DNA of 63,184 nt from Catenulispora rubra. GTDB taxonomy: Bacteria > Actinomycetota > Actinomycetes > Streptomycetales > Catenulisporaceae. This document shows, one piece after another, positions 30,369 to 40,366 of the stretch. The position numbers and the translations under genes were made by a program. How positions within the stretch are numbered: position 1 is the stretch's first letter; each line of letters begins with the position of its first letter. The stretch spans positions 1 through 63,184 of the forward strand of contig NZ_JAACYW010000031.1 in assembly GCF_015356825.1 (NCBI RefSeq). Direction: 5' to 3'. Below the pieces are notes generated by a model. That model saw nothing but the letters and a program-made list of their open reading frames with translations. It searched no databases and was not told the DNA's origin.

Positions 30369-31754
30369 CTATGTGGCTGTCAGTAGCTTACGCAAGCGCT
30401 CGGCTGGGGTGTCCCAGTCGAGCGTTTTGCGTGGTCGGCCGTTGAGTTCCTGGGCGACGTGTTCAAGGTCTTCGGGGCCGTAGGCGGACAGGTCGGTGCT
30501 CTTGGGGAAGTACTGGCGTAGCAGCCCGTTGGTGTTCTCGTTCGACCCGCGCTGCCAGGGCGAGTGCGGGTCGCAGAAGTAGACCGGCACGTTCGTGGCG
30601 ACCGAGAACTGTTTGTGGGCGGCCATCTCGCAGCCCTGGTCCCAGGTCAGCGAGCCGCGCAGGTGCTCGGGCAGGGTCCCGATCAGCGGCACGAGCACGT
30701 CGCGGACCTCTTCGGCGGTATGACCGCCGGGCAGGTGCCCGAGTAGCACGTAGCGGGTAGTGCGCTCGACCAGGGTCACGATCGCCGACTCACTGCGGGT
30801 GCCGACGATCAGATCGCCTTCCCAATGGCCGGGCACGGCGCGGTCGGCGACCTCCGGCGGCCGCTCGGAGATCATCACCATCGGGTCGGCGAACCGGGGG
30901 TTGCGCCGGTCAGACTGCTTGTGCGGCTTGCGGCGGGTGCGGCCGGTGCGCAGCGCGGCAGCGACCTCGCGGTGCAGACCGCCGCGGGCCTGGACGTAGA
31001 TCGCCTGGTAGATGGTCTCCGGGCTCACACGCATGCTCCCGTCGTCGGGGAACTCCTTCACCAAAGCGTGGCAGATCTGCTCGGGCGACCAGCGCACTGC
31101 GAGCTTGGCCGTGACGTACTCACGCAGCGGACCTTCAGCGGCGAGCTTGGCGTCCTTCGGCCGGGCGCGGCCCTTGGCCCAGGACCGCTGGGCGGCATAC
31201 GGACGATAGGAGCCGCCCGTCGAAAGGTGCCTGTCCACCTCGCGTTTGATCGTCGAGGCCGACCGACCCAGCCGCCGGCCGATCTCCCGCAACGACACGT
31301 CCTGCCGGAGCAGGTCCGCGATCATCTCCCGCTCGGCCAGCGTCAGGAACCGCGGATGCAGCTCGGCTTCCAACACAGCCATCGACGGCTCGGCCAGCCG
31401 GCCAACGTAGGTGGTCACACCCGTTTTGTAGTCCACCAGACGCCCGCCGGGATACACCCGCGAGCCGTTGGTCTTACGGACGCCCCTGTCCCAGTCCTCG
31501 GCCGTCCGCTCGTTGACCCCCACCTGCGCCGCAGCATCCTGCCGCCGCATTCCCGACGCCCGCAGCCGCTCGTACTCCGCCCGCCCCGGATGCCCACCAC
31601 GGCCGGGCTTACCCCGGCCACGCACGCCCGCCTTCCGAGCCCAACCGTATGCAGTGGCCCGATTCACGCCCACCACACGCGCGGCCGCCGAGACACTCCC
31701 GCCTTCACGATCCAACGCATCGAAGAACCGAGCCCTCAACTCTCCAGAAACCAC
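30369..31754 (-). CDS. IS30-family transposase
   Basis: 461 aa from the GTG at 31754. N-terminal helix-turn-helix regions (SVSAAARVVGVNRATAYGW, then SLREIGRRLGRSASTIKREV) bind the ends. The DDE catalytic domain has GHWEGDLIVG (first Asp), SLTWDQGCEMA (second Asp) and NENTNGLLRQYFPK (Glu). It appears intact. It is longer at the N-terminus than typical IS30 transposases (about 340-400 aa), carrying an extra helix-turn-helix. Confidence 0.95.
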   Translation of the reverse strand: MVSGELRARFFDALDREGGSVSAAARVVGVNRATAYGWARKAGVRGRGKPGRGGHPGRAEYERLRASGMRRQDAAAQVGVNERTAEDWDRGVRKTNGSRVYPGGRLVDYKTGVTTYVGRLAEPSMAVLEAELHPRFLTLAEREMIADLLRQDVSLREIGRRLGRSASTIKREVDRHLSTGGSYRPYAAQRSWAKGRARPKDAKLAAEGPLREYVTAKLAVRWSPEQICHALVKEFPDDGSMRVSPETIYQAIYVQARGGLHREVAAALRTGRTRRKPHKQSDRRNPRFADPMVMISERPPEVADRAVPGHWEGDLIVGTRSESAIVTLVERTTRYVLLGHLPGGHTAEEVRDVLVPLIGTLPEHLRGSLTWDQGCEMAAHKQFSVATNVPVYFCDPHSPWQRGSNENTNGLLRQYFPKSTDLSAYGPEDLEHVAQELNGRPRKTLDWDTPAERLRKLLTAT

Positions 31755-31794
31755 GATCCCCGCAACTCCCTAGTTTCGGGGTGTTGCGGGGATC
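31755..31794. repeat. Perfect hairpin at the right end of the IS, covering the transposase leader
   Basis: GATCCCCGCAAC (31755-31766) and GTTGCGGGGATC (31783-31794) form a 12-bp stem with a 16-nt loop. The stem ends at the base before the transposase start codon and includes the inner part of the right terminal repeat. Confidence 0.8.
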
Positions 31795-31860
31795 GCTAGA
31801 ACCCAAGGATCGGGTGGCCCTTTGTGCTGGTCTGGCGCCTGGTCGCGGACCGAAGTTCAC

Positions 31861-32298
31861 TTACCTTTGACTCAGCGCCCCGCGGTGATCCGCCTGCTGA
31901 TCGGCGATGAGGCGGCCGAAGGCCTCTTCAAGGACGTCGCCATAGCTCTTGCTGTCCGAGTACTCGACCACGGATCCCCGGTGGTCGGCCTGATGGATCA
32001 TCGTCCCGGCCTGGGCGACCAACGCCACGGGCACCTTCAGCGCCTGCGCCAGCCCCAGCTCGTAGTAGCAGCTGGGCCGCTCCAGACTCAGATCGGCGAC
32101 GACACCGATCGAATGGGACAGCGCGGAGAGGGTCTCCTCCAGATCGAAATCCGCCCCGTACGCCGAAAGATGATCCAAAGGGAAATGGACATCGATCCCC
32201 GCATGCGCGGCGGCCGAGGAAAGAACCGCCCGCTTCTCCTTGTAGTGCGGGTCAGACTGGACCGGCATGATGACGTACACATAAGGCGTCGTACTCAC
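31861..32298 (-). CDS. Small nucleoside 2-deoxyribosyltransferase/TIR-like protein
   Basis: 145 aa from the GTG at 32298. It opens with a beta strand and MPVQSDPHYKEKRAVL. The core signature is VVADLSLERPSCYYELGLAQ at residues 67-85, then KVPVALVAQAGT. The D69-(x)10-E80 arrangement with xYYELG is the hallmark of nucleoside 2-deoxyribosyltransferase-like and related TIR-like domains, where the Glu is the catalytic residue that attacks an N-glycosidic bond. Its GTGA start overlaps the stop of the membrane protein gene by 4 nt, so the two are translationally coupled. Predicted function: cleaving a nucleotide base or NAD in response to its membrane partner. This is inference; no substrate can be read from the sequence. 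Confidence 0.7.
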   Translation of the reverse strand: MSTTPYVYVIMPVQSDPHYKEKRAVLSSAAAHAGIDVHFPLDHLSAYGADFDLEETLSALSHSIGVVADLSLERPSCYYELGLAQALKVPVALVAQAGTMIHQADHRGSVVEYSDSKSYGDVLEEAFGRLIADQQADHRGALSQR

Positions 32299-32906
32299 TG
32301 TTCCACTCCGACCCGGACCGCACTGAAAGGCGAAAGGTGGCGGGTGACATCGCCCCAGCTCGAAGCCGCAAACACACACGTACCACCGAATACCAGGAGG
32401 AATATGAACATCATCGCCCTGGGGATGAAGTACTCGGCGGTCGACGAACTCAGCCCACGCACCGGAGCTATCCTACGCCGCCCCACCCGCTGAAGCGCCT
32501 GCAGCCGCTCCAGCTCCACCCACTCCTTCTCGAAGCACCGGAACGAGACGACCGCGTCGTCCTCCTCGTCGAATTTCACCAACGGCGCCATATCGTTGAT
32601 TATCTTGAACTTCGCCGTGTTCAAAGCCTTGAAGTCGTCTATCTGCTTTATCCACAGAGCACACATGAGCGTAGCCGTCCCGCTCAGAATAAGAACCCCG
32701 CAGATCCCCACGAACAAGAACGACTTGTGCGACGAACTCCACGTGATCACCCCACCGGTCGCCAACAACGTCGCAACCAGCACAGAGTAATTCCACCGGT
32801 TCATCGACAGCCTGCGCTCAGTGACCTTCTCCGCAGACTCGTAGTACAGCTTGTACTCCTCGAACGAAACCCGCGGAGCAGACACCCGATTCGGACGCTG
32901 AGCCAT
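32295..32906 (-). CDS. RipA-family octameric membrane protein
   Basis: 203 aa. Cytoplasmic lead with YKLYYESAEKVTERRLSMNRWNY (residues 18-40), two membrane helices (about 41-57 and 62-86), then WIKQIDDFKALNTAKFKIIND (85-105), a soluble segment with FEKEWVELERLQ, and a third helix (about 163-182). The YE-x-ERR-x-NR entry into the first helix and the L-N-x-x-K-F-x-x-I motif after the second are the pattern I associate with the RipA family, often found next to signalling or defence effectors. Base composition is lower than the surroundings: 32 G+C of 60 at 32641-32700. First gene of a two-gene unit. Confidence 0.65.
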   Translation of the reverse strand: MAQRPNRVSAPRVSFEEYKLYYESAEKVTERRLSMNRWNYSVLVATLLATGGVITWSSSHKSFLFVGICGVLILSGTATLMCALWIKQIDDFKALNTAKFKIINDMAPLVKFDEEDDAVVSFRCFEKEWVELERLQALQRVGRRRIAPVRGLSSSTAEYFIPRAMMFIFLLVFGGTCVFAASSWGDVTRHLSPFSAVRVGVEQ

Positions 32907-33007
32907 CGCCCCTCCCCAGGCATGACGATCTCGGATGCTCGCGAGGATAGCCGAAGATCAGAGCCCGTACGCCGGACGACCTATGAGACGCCCCGTGAGA
33001 CGCCGAA

Positions 33008-33041
33008 AGCCCGGCTCCGCCACGAGGGCTTGAACCGGGCT
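33008..33041 (-). terminator. Hairpin downstream of tRNA-Gly
   Basis: AGCCCGG (33008-33014) and CCGGGCT (33035-33041) pair across 20 nt; in the transcribed direction TTTC follows. It starts 13 nt after the tRNA 3' end. Confidence 0.6.
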
Positions 33042-33053
33042 CTGGAAGTACAG

Positions 33054-33124
33054 AGCGGATGACCGGGATCGAACCGGCACAATCTGCTTGGAAGGCAGAG
33101 ACTCTACCATTGAGCTACATCCGC
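33054..33124 (-). tRNA. tRNA-Gly (anticodon TCC)
   Basis: 71 nt folding as a cloverleaf: acceptor GCGGATG/CATCCGC (7 bp), D arm GCTC...GAG, anticodon stem CTGCC-loop with CTTCCAA, and T arm GCCGG-TTCGATC-CCGGT. The discriminator is T, as expected for glycine. CCA is not encoded. Confidence 0.95.
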
Positions 33125-33258
33125 ACCCGCAGCGCCGGAGCACCGCGCGTGCGTCTATCTTGGCACACTCCGTGCCTCCTTCTCACCCCGGTTCCCGGTG
33201 CGATGCGGTGAGCGCCACGGTGCAGCCGCCCCGCGCGCGCACGCACCACGCCGCGCCG

Positions 33259-34587
33259 CTAGGTGCGCCAGACCACTACGAGGGCGCGATCGTCTTTGAC
33301 GTTCGGGGCCACTTCGTTGATGAGGCGGTCGGCGCCGCCGGTAAAGCCGGTGGTGAGGCGGGTTTCGGCGGCGCCGAGGAGGCGGTCCAGGCCTTCGTCG
33401 AGGTCGCGGCCGGGGCGTTCTACCAGGCCGTCGGTGAACAGGAGGAGGGCGTCGCCTCGGTCTAGGCAGCCTTCGGTGGCGGGGAATTCTGCGTCGGCGA
33501 GGATGCCCAGGAGGGGGCCTTCGGCTTCTTCGGTGGACCAGCGGCCGGTTTTGGCGGTCAGGCGGGCGATCGGGGGGTGGCCTGCGCTGTGGAAGCGGTA
33601 GTGGCCGGTTTCCAGTTCGACGACGAGGTGGACGGCGGTGGCGAAGCCCTCGTCCCAGTCCTGGCGAAGGAGGTACTTGTTCGCCGAGGCCAGGAAGTCA
33701 CGGGAGGGGACGGTGCCCAGGAGGCCGCCGAAGGCTCCCGACAACAGGAGCGCGCGCGTGCCGGCTGCCAGGCCCTTGCCGCTGACGTCGACGAGGCCGA
33801 GTTCGAGGGTCTGGCCTTGGGTGGGGGGCTCGTCGAGGTCGGGAGTTGATGCGGCGTGGGGGTGGGAGCCAAGGTCGGGGTCGGAGGCGATGGCAGTCGA
33901 TGCGGAGGCGACGCCCTGGCTCACAGCAGCTGAAGCGCCCGGCACGCTGCCCGTCCCGACAGCGGTCGCCGCGAGCTCCGGACGACGCTGCGCCGGAAAC
34001 GCCGGGTGTGAGAGCGCGGCGATGAGGAAGTCGCCCGCGAAGGACTGGCCACCGGCCGATCGGATCGCCATATCGACATGCCAGTCGGCCGGCAACCGCG
34101 GCACCAGGCCCTGAGCCCGCAGGCGTTCCCGCAGGTCCAGCAGCATCGCCTCGCCGCGGGTGCCCTGCACGCCGAGCCGGAGCCGCGAGCGCGACGTCAG
34201 TATCACCAGCGCCGCGGTGGCGAAGACGGCCAGGGCCGAGCCGAAGGCCACGCCGGCGCGCTCGCGGTGCCAGGACACGGCCATCAGGACCGCGATGCAG
34301 ATCACCAGCAGAAGCAGCTGCCCGCGCAGCTTCATCAGCAGGCCGCCGGCCAGCACCGGCAGCGCCAGCATGGCCGGGGTCCAGGCCTCCGGGAAGGCCA
34401 CGGTCAGCATCCCGAAGCCGACCGCCACCATCCCGAGGGCGGGCAGCAGGTAGAGGTCCGAGGCCATGGCGTGGTCGGTCAGCCAGCGACCGGTCCTGCC
34501 CTCCGCGAGCCGGCCGCCGACGAAGCGCCGACGTCGTTTGGTGGCCGTGCGTCTGCCGGACTGCCCATTCCCCGAGTCCGCGGTCAT
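33259..34587 (-). CDS. SpoIIE/RsbU-type PP2C protein phosphatase with membrane domain
   Basis: 442 aa from the ATG at 34587; a GTG 36 nt upstream is possible. A basic N-terminus is followed by about four membrane helices (residues about 40-135), then a PP2C-type catalytic domain: SFAGDFLIA (metal Asp), LGLVDVSGKGLAAGTRALLL, FHSAGHPPIARL, LLLFTDGLVERPGRD, and DDRALVVVWR. Such phosphatases act on anti-anti-sigma factors. A low-complexity insertion of about 65 residues rich in Ala, Ser and Pro interrupts the catalytic domain between the first and second motifs. No anti-sigma gene is adjacent. Confidence 0.88.
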   Translation of the reverse strand: MTADSGNGQSGRRTATKRRRRFVGGRLAEGRTGRWLTDHAMASDLYLLPALGMVAVGFGMLTVAFPEAWTPAMLALPVLAGGLLMKLRGQLLLLVICIAVLMAVSWHRERAGVAFGSALAVFATAALVILTSRSRLRLGVQGTRGEAMLLDLRERLRAQGLVPRLPADWHVDMAIRSAGGQSFAGDFLIAALSHPAFPAQRRPELAATAVGTGSVPGASAAVSQGVASASTAIASDPDLGSHPHAASTPDLDEPPTQGQTLELGLVDVSGKGLAAGTRALLLSGAFGGLLGTVPSRDFLASANKYLLRQDWDEGFATAVHLVVELETGHYRFHSAGHPPIARLTAKTGRWSTEEAEGPLLGILADAEFPATEGCLDRGDALLLFTDGLVERPGRDLDEGLDRLLGAAETRLTTGFTGGADRLINEVAPNVKDDRALVVVWRT

Positions 34588-34686
34588 GCGCGAACCATAT
34601 CGGGAGTACGGCCTCTTCGTCACCCTGCGATCACCGCGCCGTCACGGTGCGCGGTCGATCATCGGGCTAGAAGATCCTTTTACCCC

Positions 34687-35520
34687 TCAGGCTGCGGCCT
34701 TCTGACAGGTCGGGCACCAGAACAGGTTCCGGTCGCGCACCCCGGCCGTCGCCACCGGCGTGCCGCACACCAGGCACGCCTGGCCGTTGCGGCGGTAGAC
34801 GTACACCTCGCCGCCGTGGTCGTCCTTGCGCGGCGGGCGCCCCATCGCCTCCGGCGTGTGCTGCGGCCAGACGGTGTCGATGCGGCCGATCCGCGCGCCC
34901 TCGGCCATCAGGACCACCAGGTCGTCCCACATCCCGTCCCACTGCTCGCGGGTGACGTCGCGGCCCTTGCGGTAGGGGTCAAGTCCGGCGCGGAACAGCA
35001 CCTCGGCACGATAGACGTTGCCCACGCCGGAGAGCACCGGCTGCTCCATCAGCAGCTCGGCGATGGTCAGGGAGCTGGCCGAGATCTTGCGCCAGGCCAG
35101 GTCCGGGTCGGCGTCGGCGCGCAGCGGGTCCGGGCCCAGGCGGCGCAGCAGGGCGGTGCGCTCGTCGGGGCCGTACAGGTCGCACGCCGAGGCCCCACGC
35201 AGGTCCGCGTGGCCGGACTTGCCCACCATCCGCAGCCGCACCTGGCCCACCACCGGACCGGGCGGTTCGTCCGTTACATGAAACTTGCCGTACAAACCCA
35301 GGTGGACGTGGATCCAACGGTCGGGGCCGAAACCGATGAACAAATGCTTCCCGTGCGCCTCGGAGCCGGCATACGGAAGATCTGCCACCAGCCGTGCGCC
35401 AGCGTCAAAACGCCCCTGTGGGCTGCTGACCTCGGACAACGGCGATTCCGAGGTATGTTCGGGGGTGAAGACCGAGTCGAGTTTGCCGGCAAGACGGTGA
35501 ATCACGTGACCTTCGGGCAT
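34687..35520 (-). CDS. Fpg/Nei-family DNA glycosylase (endonuclease VIII-like)
   Basis: 277 aa from the ATG at 35520 (MPEGHVIHRLAGKL). Pro2 is the catalytic nucleophile after Met removal and Glu3 is the general acid. The helix-two-turn-helix stretch is ELLMEQPVLSGVGNVYRAEVLFRAGLDP. The C-terminal zinc finger is CLVCG...WCPTCQ. It removes oxidised bases and nicks the strand. The PEGH start and VLSG-VGNVYRAE favour the actinobacterial Nei2 class. Confidence 0.92.
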   Translation of the reverse strand: MPEGHVIHRLAGKLDSVFTPEHTSESPLSEVSSPQGRFDAGARLVADLPYAGSEAHGKHLFIGFGPDRWIHVHLGLYGKFHVTDEPPGPVVGQVRLRMVGKSGHADLRGASACDLYGPDERTALLRRLGPDPLRADADPDLAWRKISASSLTIAELLMEQPVLSGVGNVYRAEVLFRAGLDPYRKGRDVTREQWDGMWDDLVVLMAEGARIGRIDTVWPQHTPEAMGRPPRKDDHGGEVYVYRRNGQACLVCGTPVATAGVRDRNLFWCPTCQKAAA

Positions 35521-35577
35521 ACCTAAGGACACTACCCGTCCCCACTGACACTCGATCGCGACGAAGGCGGCAGCCTG

Positions 35578-36138
35578 ATGACCATTGAGAGCCTCGGCCG
35601 CAAGGGCGGCCCCAAGCCCGGAGACCTCGGCGCGACACCGCGCCACAGCCGACGTCCGCAGCCGGAGACGAGGGGTGTGCCCACCGCGCGCCCCAAGCCG
35701 GCGCCGCCGCGGACGCCTCCGGGTATGGGAGAGGCACGACGGGCCGTCCCGGCAACACCGACACCGAGGAGTCAGGAACAACAGGGGCCGCAGGCACAGC
35801 AGGGACAACAAGGACAGGGACAGGGACAGGGACAGGGACACGCACAGGGCCCGGGACCGGGAACAGGACCGGCGTCACCAGCCCAGGCGCAAGCGCAAGC
35901 ACAAACCCAGGCCCGCATCGGCGACGGAAAGCCGCCCAGGCCCCCTGAATCCCAGACCACCCGTGATCGAGGGCCCGGACAGACGCCGGGCCAGCCGAAA
36001 CCACGCGCTCGCAGCGACGGGAAGACAGAGAACCGCGGAGAGCGCTCCCTCTACGACGGCGGCTCTCCCTCGGCGAACCGCCTCGGTCCGGCGAAGGCGA
36101 TGCGCGCGCGAGACGTTTCACGACCGCGGGACTGGTGA
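35578..36138 (+). CDS. Low-complexity, probably disordered hypothetical protein
   Basis: 186 aa, starting 57 bp from and divergent to the Nei-like gene. Composition is dominated by Pro, Arg, Gly and Gln, with a QG repeat (GQGQGQGQ near residue 82), AQAQAQAQ (about 102-110) and no hydrophobic core, so it would be disordered. Overlapping frames on both strands are also open, so reading-frame choice is uncertain. No family recognised. It may be non-coding. Confidence 0.4.
   Translation: MTIESLGRKGGPKPGDLGATPRHSRRPQPETRGVPTARPKPAPPRTPPGMGEARRAVPATPTPRSQEQQGPQAQQGQQGQGQGQGQGHAQGPGPGTGPASPAQAQAQAQTQARIGDGKPPRPPESQTTRDRGPGQTPGQPKPRARSDGKTENRGERSLYDGGSPSANRLGPAKAMRARDVSRPRDW
35812..35840. repeat. 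Hexanucleotide tandem repeat (GGACAG, about five units)
   Basis: Nearly perfect repeats of GGACAG from 35812 to 35840, encoding the QG run of the ORF above. Replication slippage would change the number of dipeptides without shifting frame. Confidence 0.85.
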
Positions 36139-36162
36139 TGGGGGACACGGAGACTTACGGCG

Positions 36163-36193
36163 AAGGCCCGGGACCGTCAGGTCACCGGGCCTT
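36163..36193. terminator. Bidirectional hairpin terminator beside tRNA-Pro
   Basis: AAGGCCCGG (36163-36171) pairs with CCGGGCCTT (36185-36193) over 9 bp with a 13-nt loop. It begins 11 bp beyond the tRNA-Pro 3' end and also lies just after the 35578-36138 ORF. Confidence 0.75.
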
Positions 36194-36203
36194 TAGCGTC
36201 ATG

Positions 36204-36277
36204 TCGGGATGACAGGATTTGAACCTGCGACATCGTGCCCCCAAAGCACGCGCGCTACCAAGCTGCGCCACATCCCG
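36204..36277 (-). tRNA. tRNA-Pro (anticodon TGG)
   Basis: 74 nt. Acceptor CGGGATG/CATCCCG with discriminator A, D arm GCGC...GCGC, anticodon stem CGTGC/GCACG with loop TTTGGGG, and T arm CAGG-TTCAAAT-CCTG. No encoded CCA. Confidence 0.95.
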
Positions 36278-36447
36278 CGGTTCTCGCGACAGCAGATTAG
36301 CACTGAGGTAGTCCTACAGTCCTGGCGCTTTTGGCGCTGGACGGCGGGAACCATGTAAGCGGTCCCCGCCGGTTGCGCACCTCTATAGCGCCCTCCCCAT
36401 AGACGGCCCCATGCGGGGGCGGCCCAGGGCGCGACTGAGCTCTTCGC

Positions 36448-37083
36448 TCAGTCGAAGATCGGGTCCTGAGTCCGGGTCCGCTTGAGCTCGAAGAACCCGG
36501 GGGTGGAGGCCACCAGCAGGCAGCCGTCCCACAGCTTGCCCGCGTCCTCACCCTTCGGCGCCGGGGTCACGACCGGGCCGAAGAAGGCCACGCCGTTCAC
36601 CGCGACGACCGGGGTGCCGACGTCCTGGCCGACCAGGGTGATGCCCTCGGAGTGGGACTTGCGCAGCGCCTCGTCGTAACGGTGGGTGTCGGCGACGTCG
36701 GCCAGGGAAGCCGGGAGGCCGACCTCCTCCAGCGCCTCGACGATCACGTCGCGGGTGTACTCGCGGCCGCCGGGGTGGTGCCGGGTGCCCAGCGCCGTGT
36801 AGAGCGGGAGCACGTACTCGTCGCCGTGCTCCTGCTGCGCGGCGATGACCACGCGGACCGGGCCCCAGCCGCGGTCCATCATCTCGCGGTAGTCCTCGGA
36901 CAGGTCTTCGCGGTTCTCGTTGAGGACCGACAGCGACATGACGTGCCAGCGCACGTCCACCGGCCGGGTCTGCTCCACCTCCAGCATCCAGCGGGAGGTC
37001 ATCCAGGCCCAGGGGCACAGGGGGTCGAACCAGAAGTCGGCCACGGCGCGGGGGGCGGCCGTTTCGGGGGTAGGAGAGCTCAT
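36448..37083 (-). CDS. Rv2466c-family DsbA-like oxidoreductase (mycothiol-dependent type)
   Basis: 211 aa from the ATG at 37083. Thioredoxin-like fold with a helical insert. [19 protein letters not shown] at the N-terminus matches the Rv2466c active-site region, and [47 protein letters not shown] and [15 protein letters not shown] follow the family closely. Rv2466c has CPWC; here the second cysteine is Ala (CPWA), so a monothiol mechanism is expected. Divergent from pepN. Confidence 0.88.
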   Translation of the reverse strand: MSSPTPETAAPRAVADFWFDPLCPWAWMTSRWMLEVEQTRPVDVRWHVMSLSVLNENREDLSEDYREMMDRGWGPVRVVIAAQQEHGDEYVLPLYTALGTRHHPGGREYTRDVIVEALEEVGLPASLADVADTHRYDEALRKSHSEGITLVGQDVGTPVVAVNGVAFFGPVVTPAPKGEDAGKLWDGCLLVASTPGFFELKRTRTQDPIFD

Positions 37084-37197
37084 GTCCCATGCCAACACCA
37101 TCGGACCTGCGGCTAATCCCGGAGGCGCCCGCCAGGGCGATCGTGCGAGGATCGATGGCAGCTATTTCGACTCGAAGCGACAAGGAGCCGTGCAAGG

Positions 37198-39774
<2,577 letters not shown>

Positions 39775-39811
39775 ATCCGGTGAGCTGAGCCGGGATCCCC
39801 GGACAGACACG

Positions 39812-39848
39812 AAGCGGCCCGGGCGGGGAGAACCTGCCCGGGCCGCTT
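39812..39848. terminator. Strong hairpin terminator after pepN
   Basis: AAGCGGCCCGGGC (39812-39824) and GCCCGGGCCGCTT (39836-39848) make a perfect 13-bp stem with an 11-nt loop and a TCTTAT tail, 38 bp after the pepN stop. Confidence 0.9.
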
Positions 39849-39976
39849 TCTTATGTAGCTGATGTAGCTGCCGTGCCAGACGTGCCAGATGTACTTGGCG
39901 TCCAAGCTGCCGGGTGCTCGCGGACGAGCGCCACCGCAGCCGCTGAAGGCGCGTTTACGGCTCGCTCAGGGCTCGG

Positions 39977-40366
39977 CTACGGCTGGTCTGCGTGCAGCAC
40001 CGGCGCCTTCTGCGCGTGCTCCATCAGCGACCCCAGGCCGTTGACGAGGCCGCCGGCCAGGTCGCCGAGCGCGAAGGTGGAGGCCATGGCGGCCGCGGCC
40101 AGACCGGCGGCGCGGTCGTCGACGCGGCGCTTGGCGTCCACGCCGGTGACGATCTGCAGCTGGTTGCGGCGCGGGTCGACGACGACCAGCACGGCGCCGT
40201 CGGCGTCGGCCAGCTGCCGGTGCAGCCACACCGCCTGGGCGTGCAGGTCGCCCTCGACGGAGCCGACGTAGACCGAGAACTTCAGGCCGGTCTGCTGCTC
40301 GGCGGTGGCGATCGCCTTGGCGATGTCCTGCTCCTGGCGGGCGGTGAAAGCGTCACCAGCGGGCAC
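39977..40366 (-). CDS. DUF5130-family protein (TPM-domain-like)
   Basis: 129 aa from the GTG at 40366. TPM-like alpha/beta fold: FTARQEQDIAKAIATAEQQTGLKFSVYVG, DADGAVLVVVDPRRNQLQIVTG and AAMASTFALGDLAGGLVNGLGSL. No signal peptide. It overlaps the 3' end of the upstream membrane-protein gene by 14 nt, so the two are one transcription unit. Function unknown; TPM relatives work near membrane enzymes. Confidence 0.75.
   Translation of the reverse strand: MPAGDAFTARQEQDIAKAIATAEQQTGLKFSVYVGSVEGDLHAQAVWLHRQLADADGAVLVVVDPRRNQLQIVTGVDAKRRVDDRAAGLAAAAMASTFALGDLAGGLVNGLGSLMEHAQKAPVLHADQP

Larger units (their letters stand above)
30340..31801 (-). mobile_element. IS30-family insertion sequence
   Basis: About 1.46 kb with imperfect terminal inverted repeats. 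The left end is TTCTACGAGTCCTCGCAACACC split as TTCTA + 17 bases at 30340-30361; the right end (31780-31801) reads, on the minus strand, TTCTA at the tip and CGCAACACC at the inner end, with 17 of 22 positions identical. No obvious target duplication flanks it (GGA left, CCC right). The single transposase gene fills the element. Confidence 0.8.

Noticed and set aside
33000..33130. tRNA-Gly as an integration (attachment) site
   Set aside because: No integrase gene and no second copy of the tRNA 3' end were found on the IS side, so this remains only a positional idea.
35405..36148. Minus-strand frame opposing the low-complexity ORF
   Set aside because: It overlaps the Nei-like gene end and is dominated by Pro/Val repeats; no family similarity.
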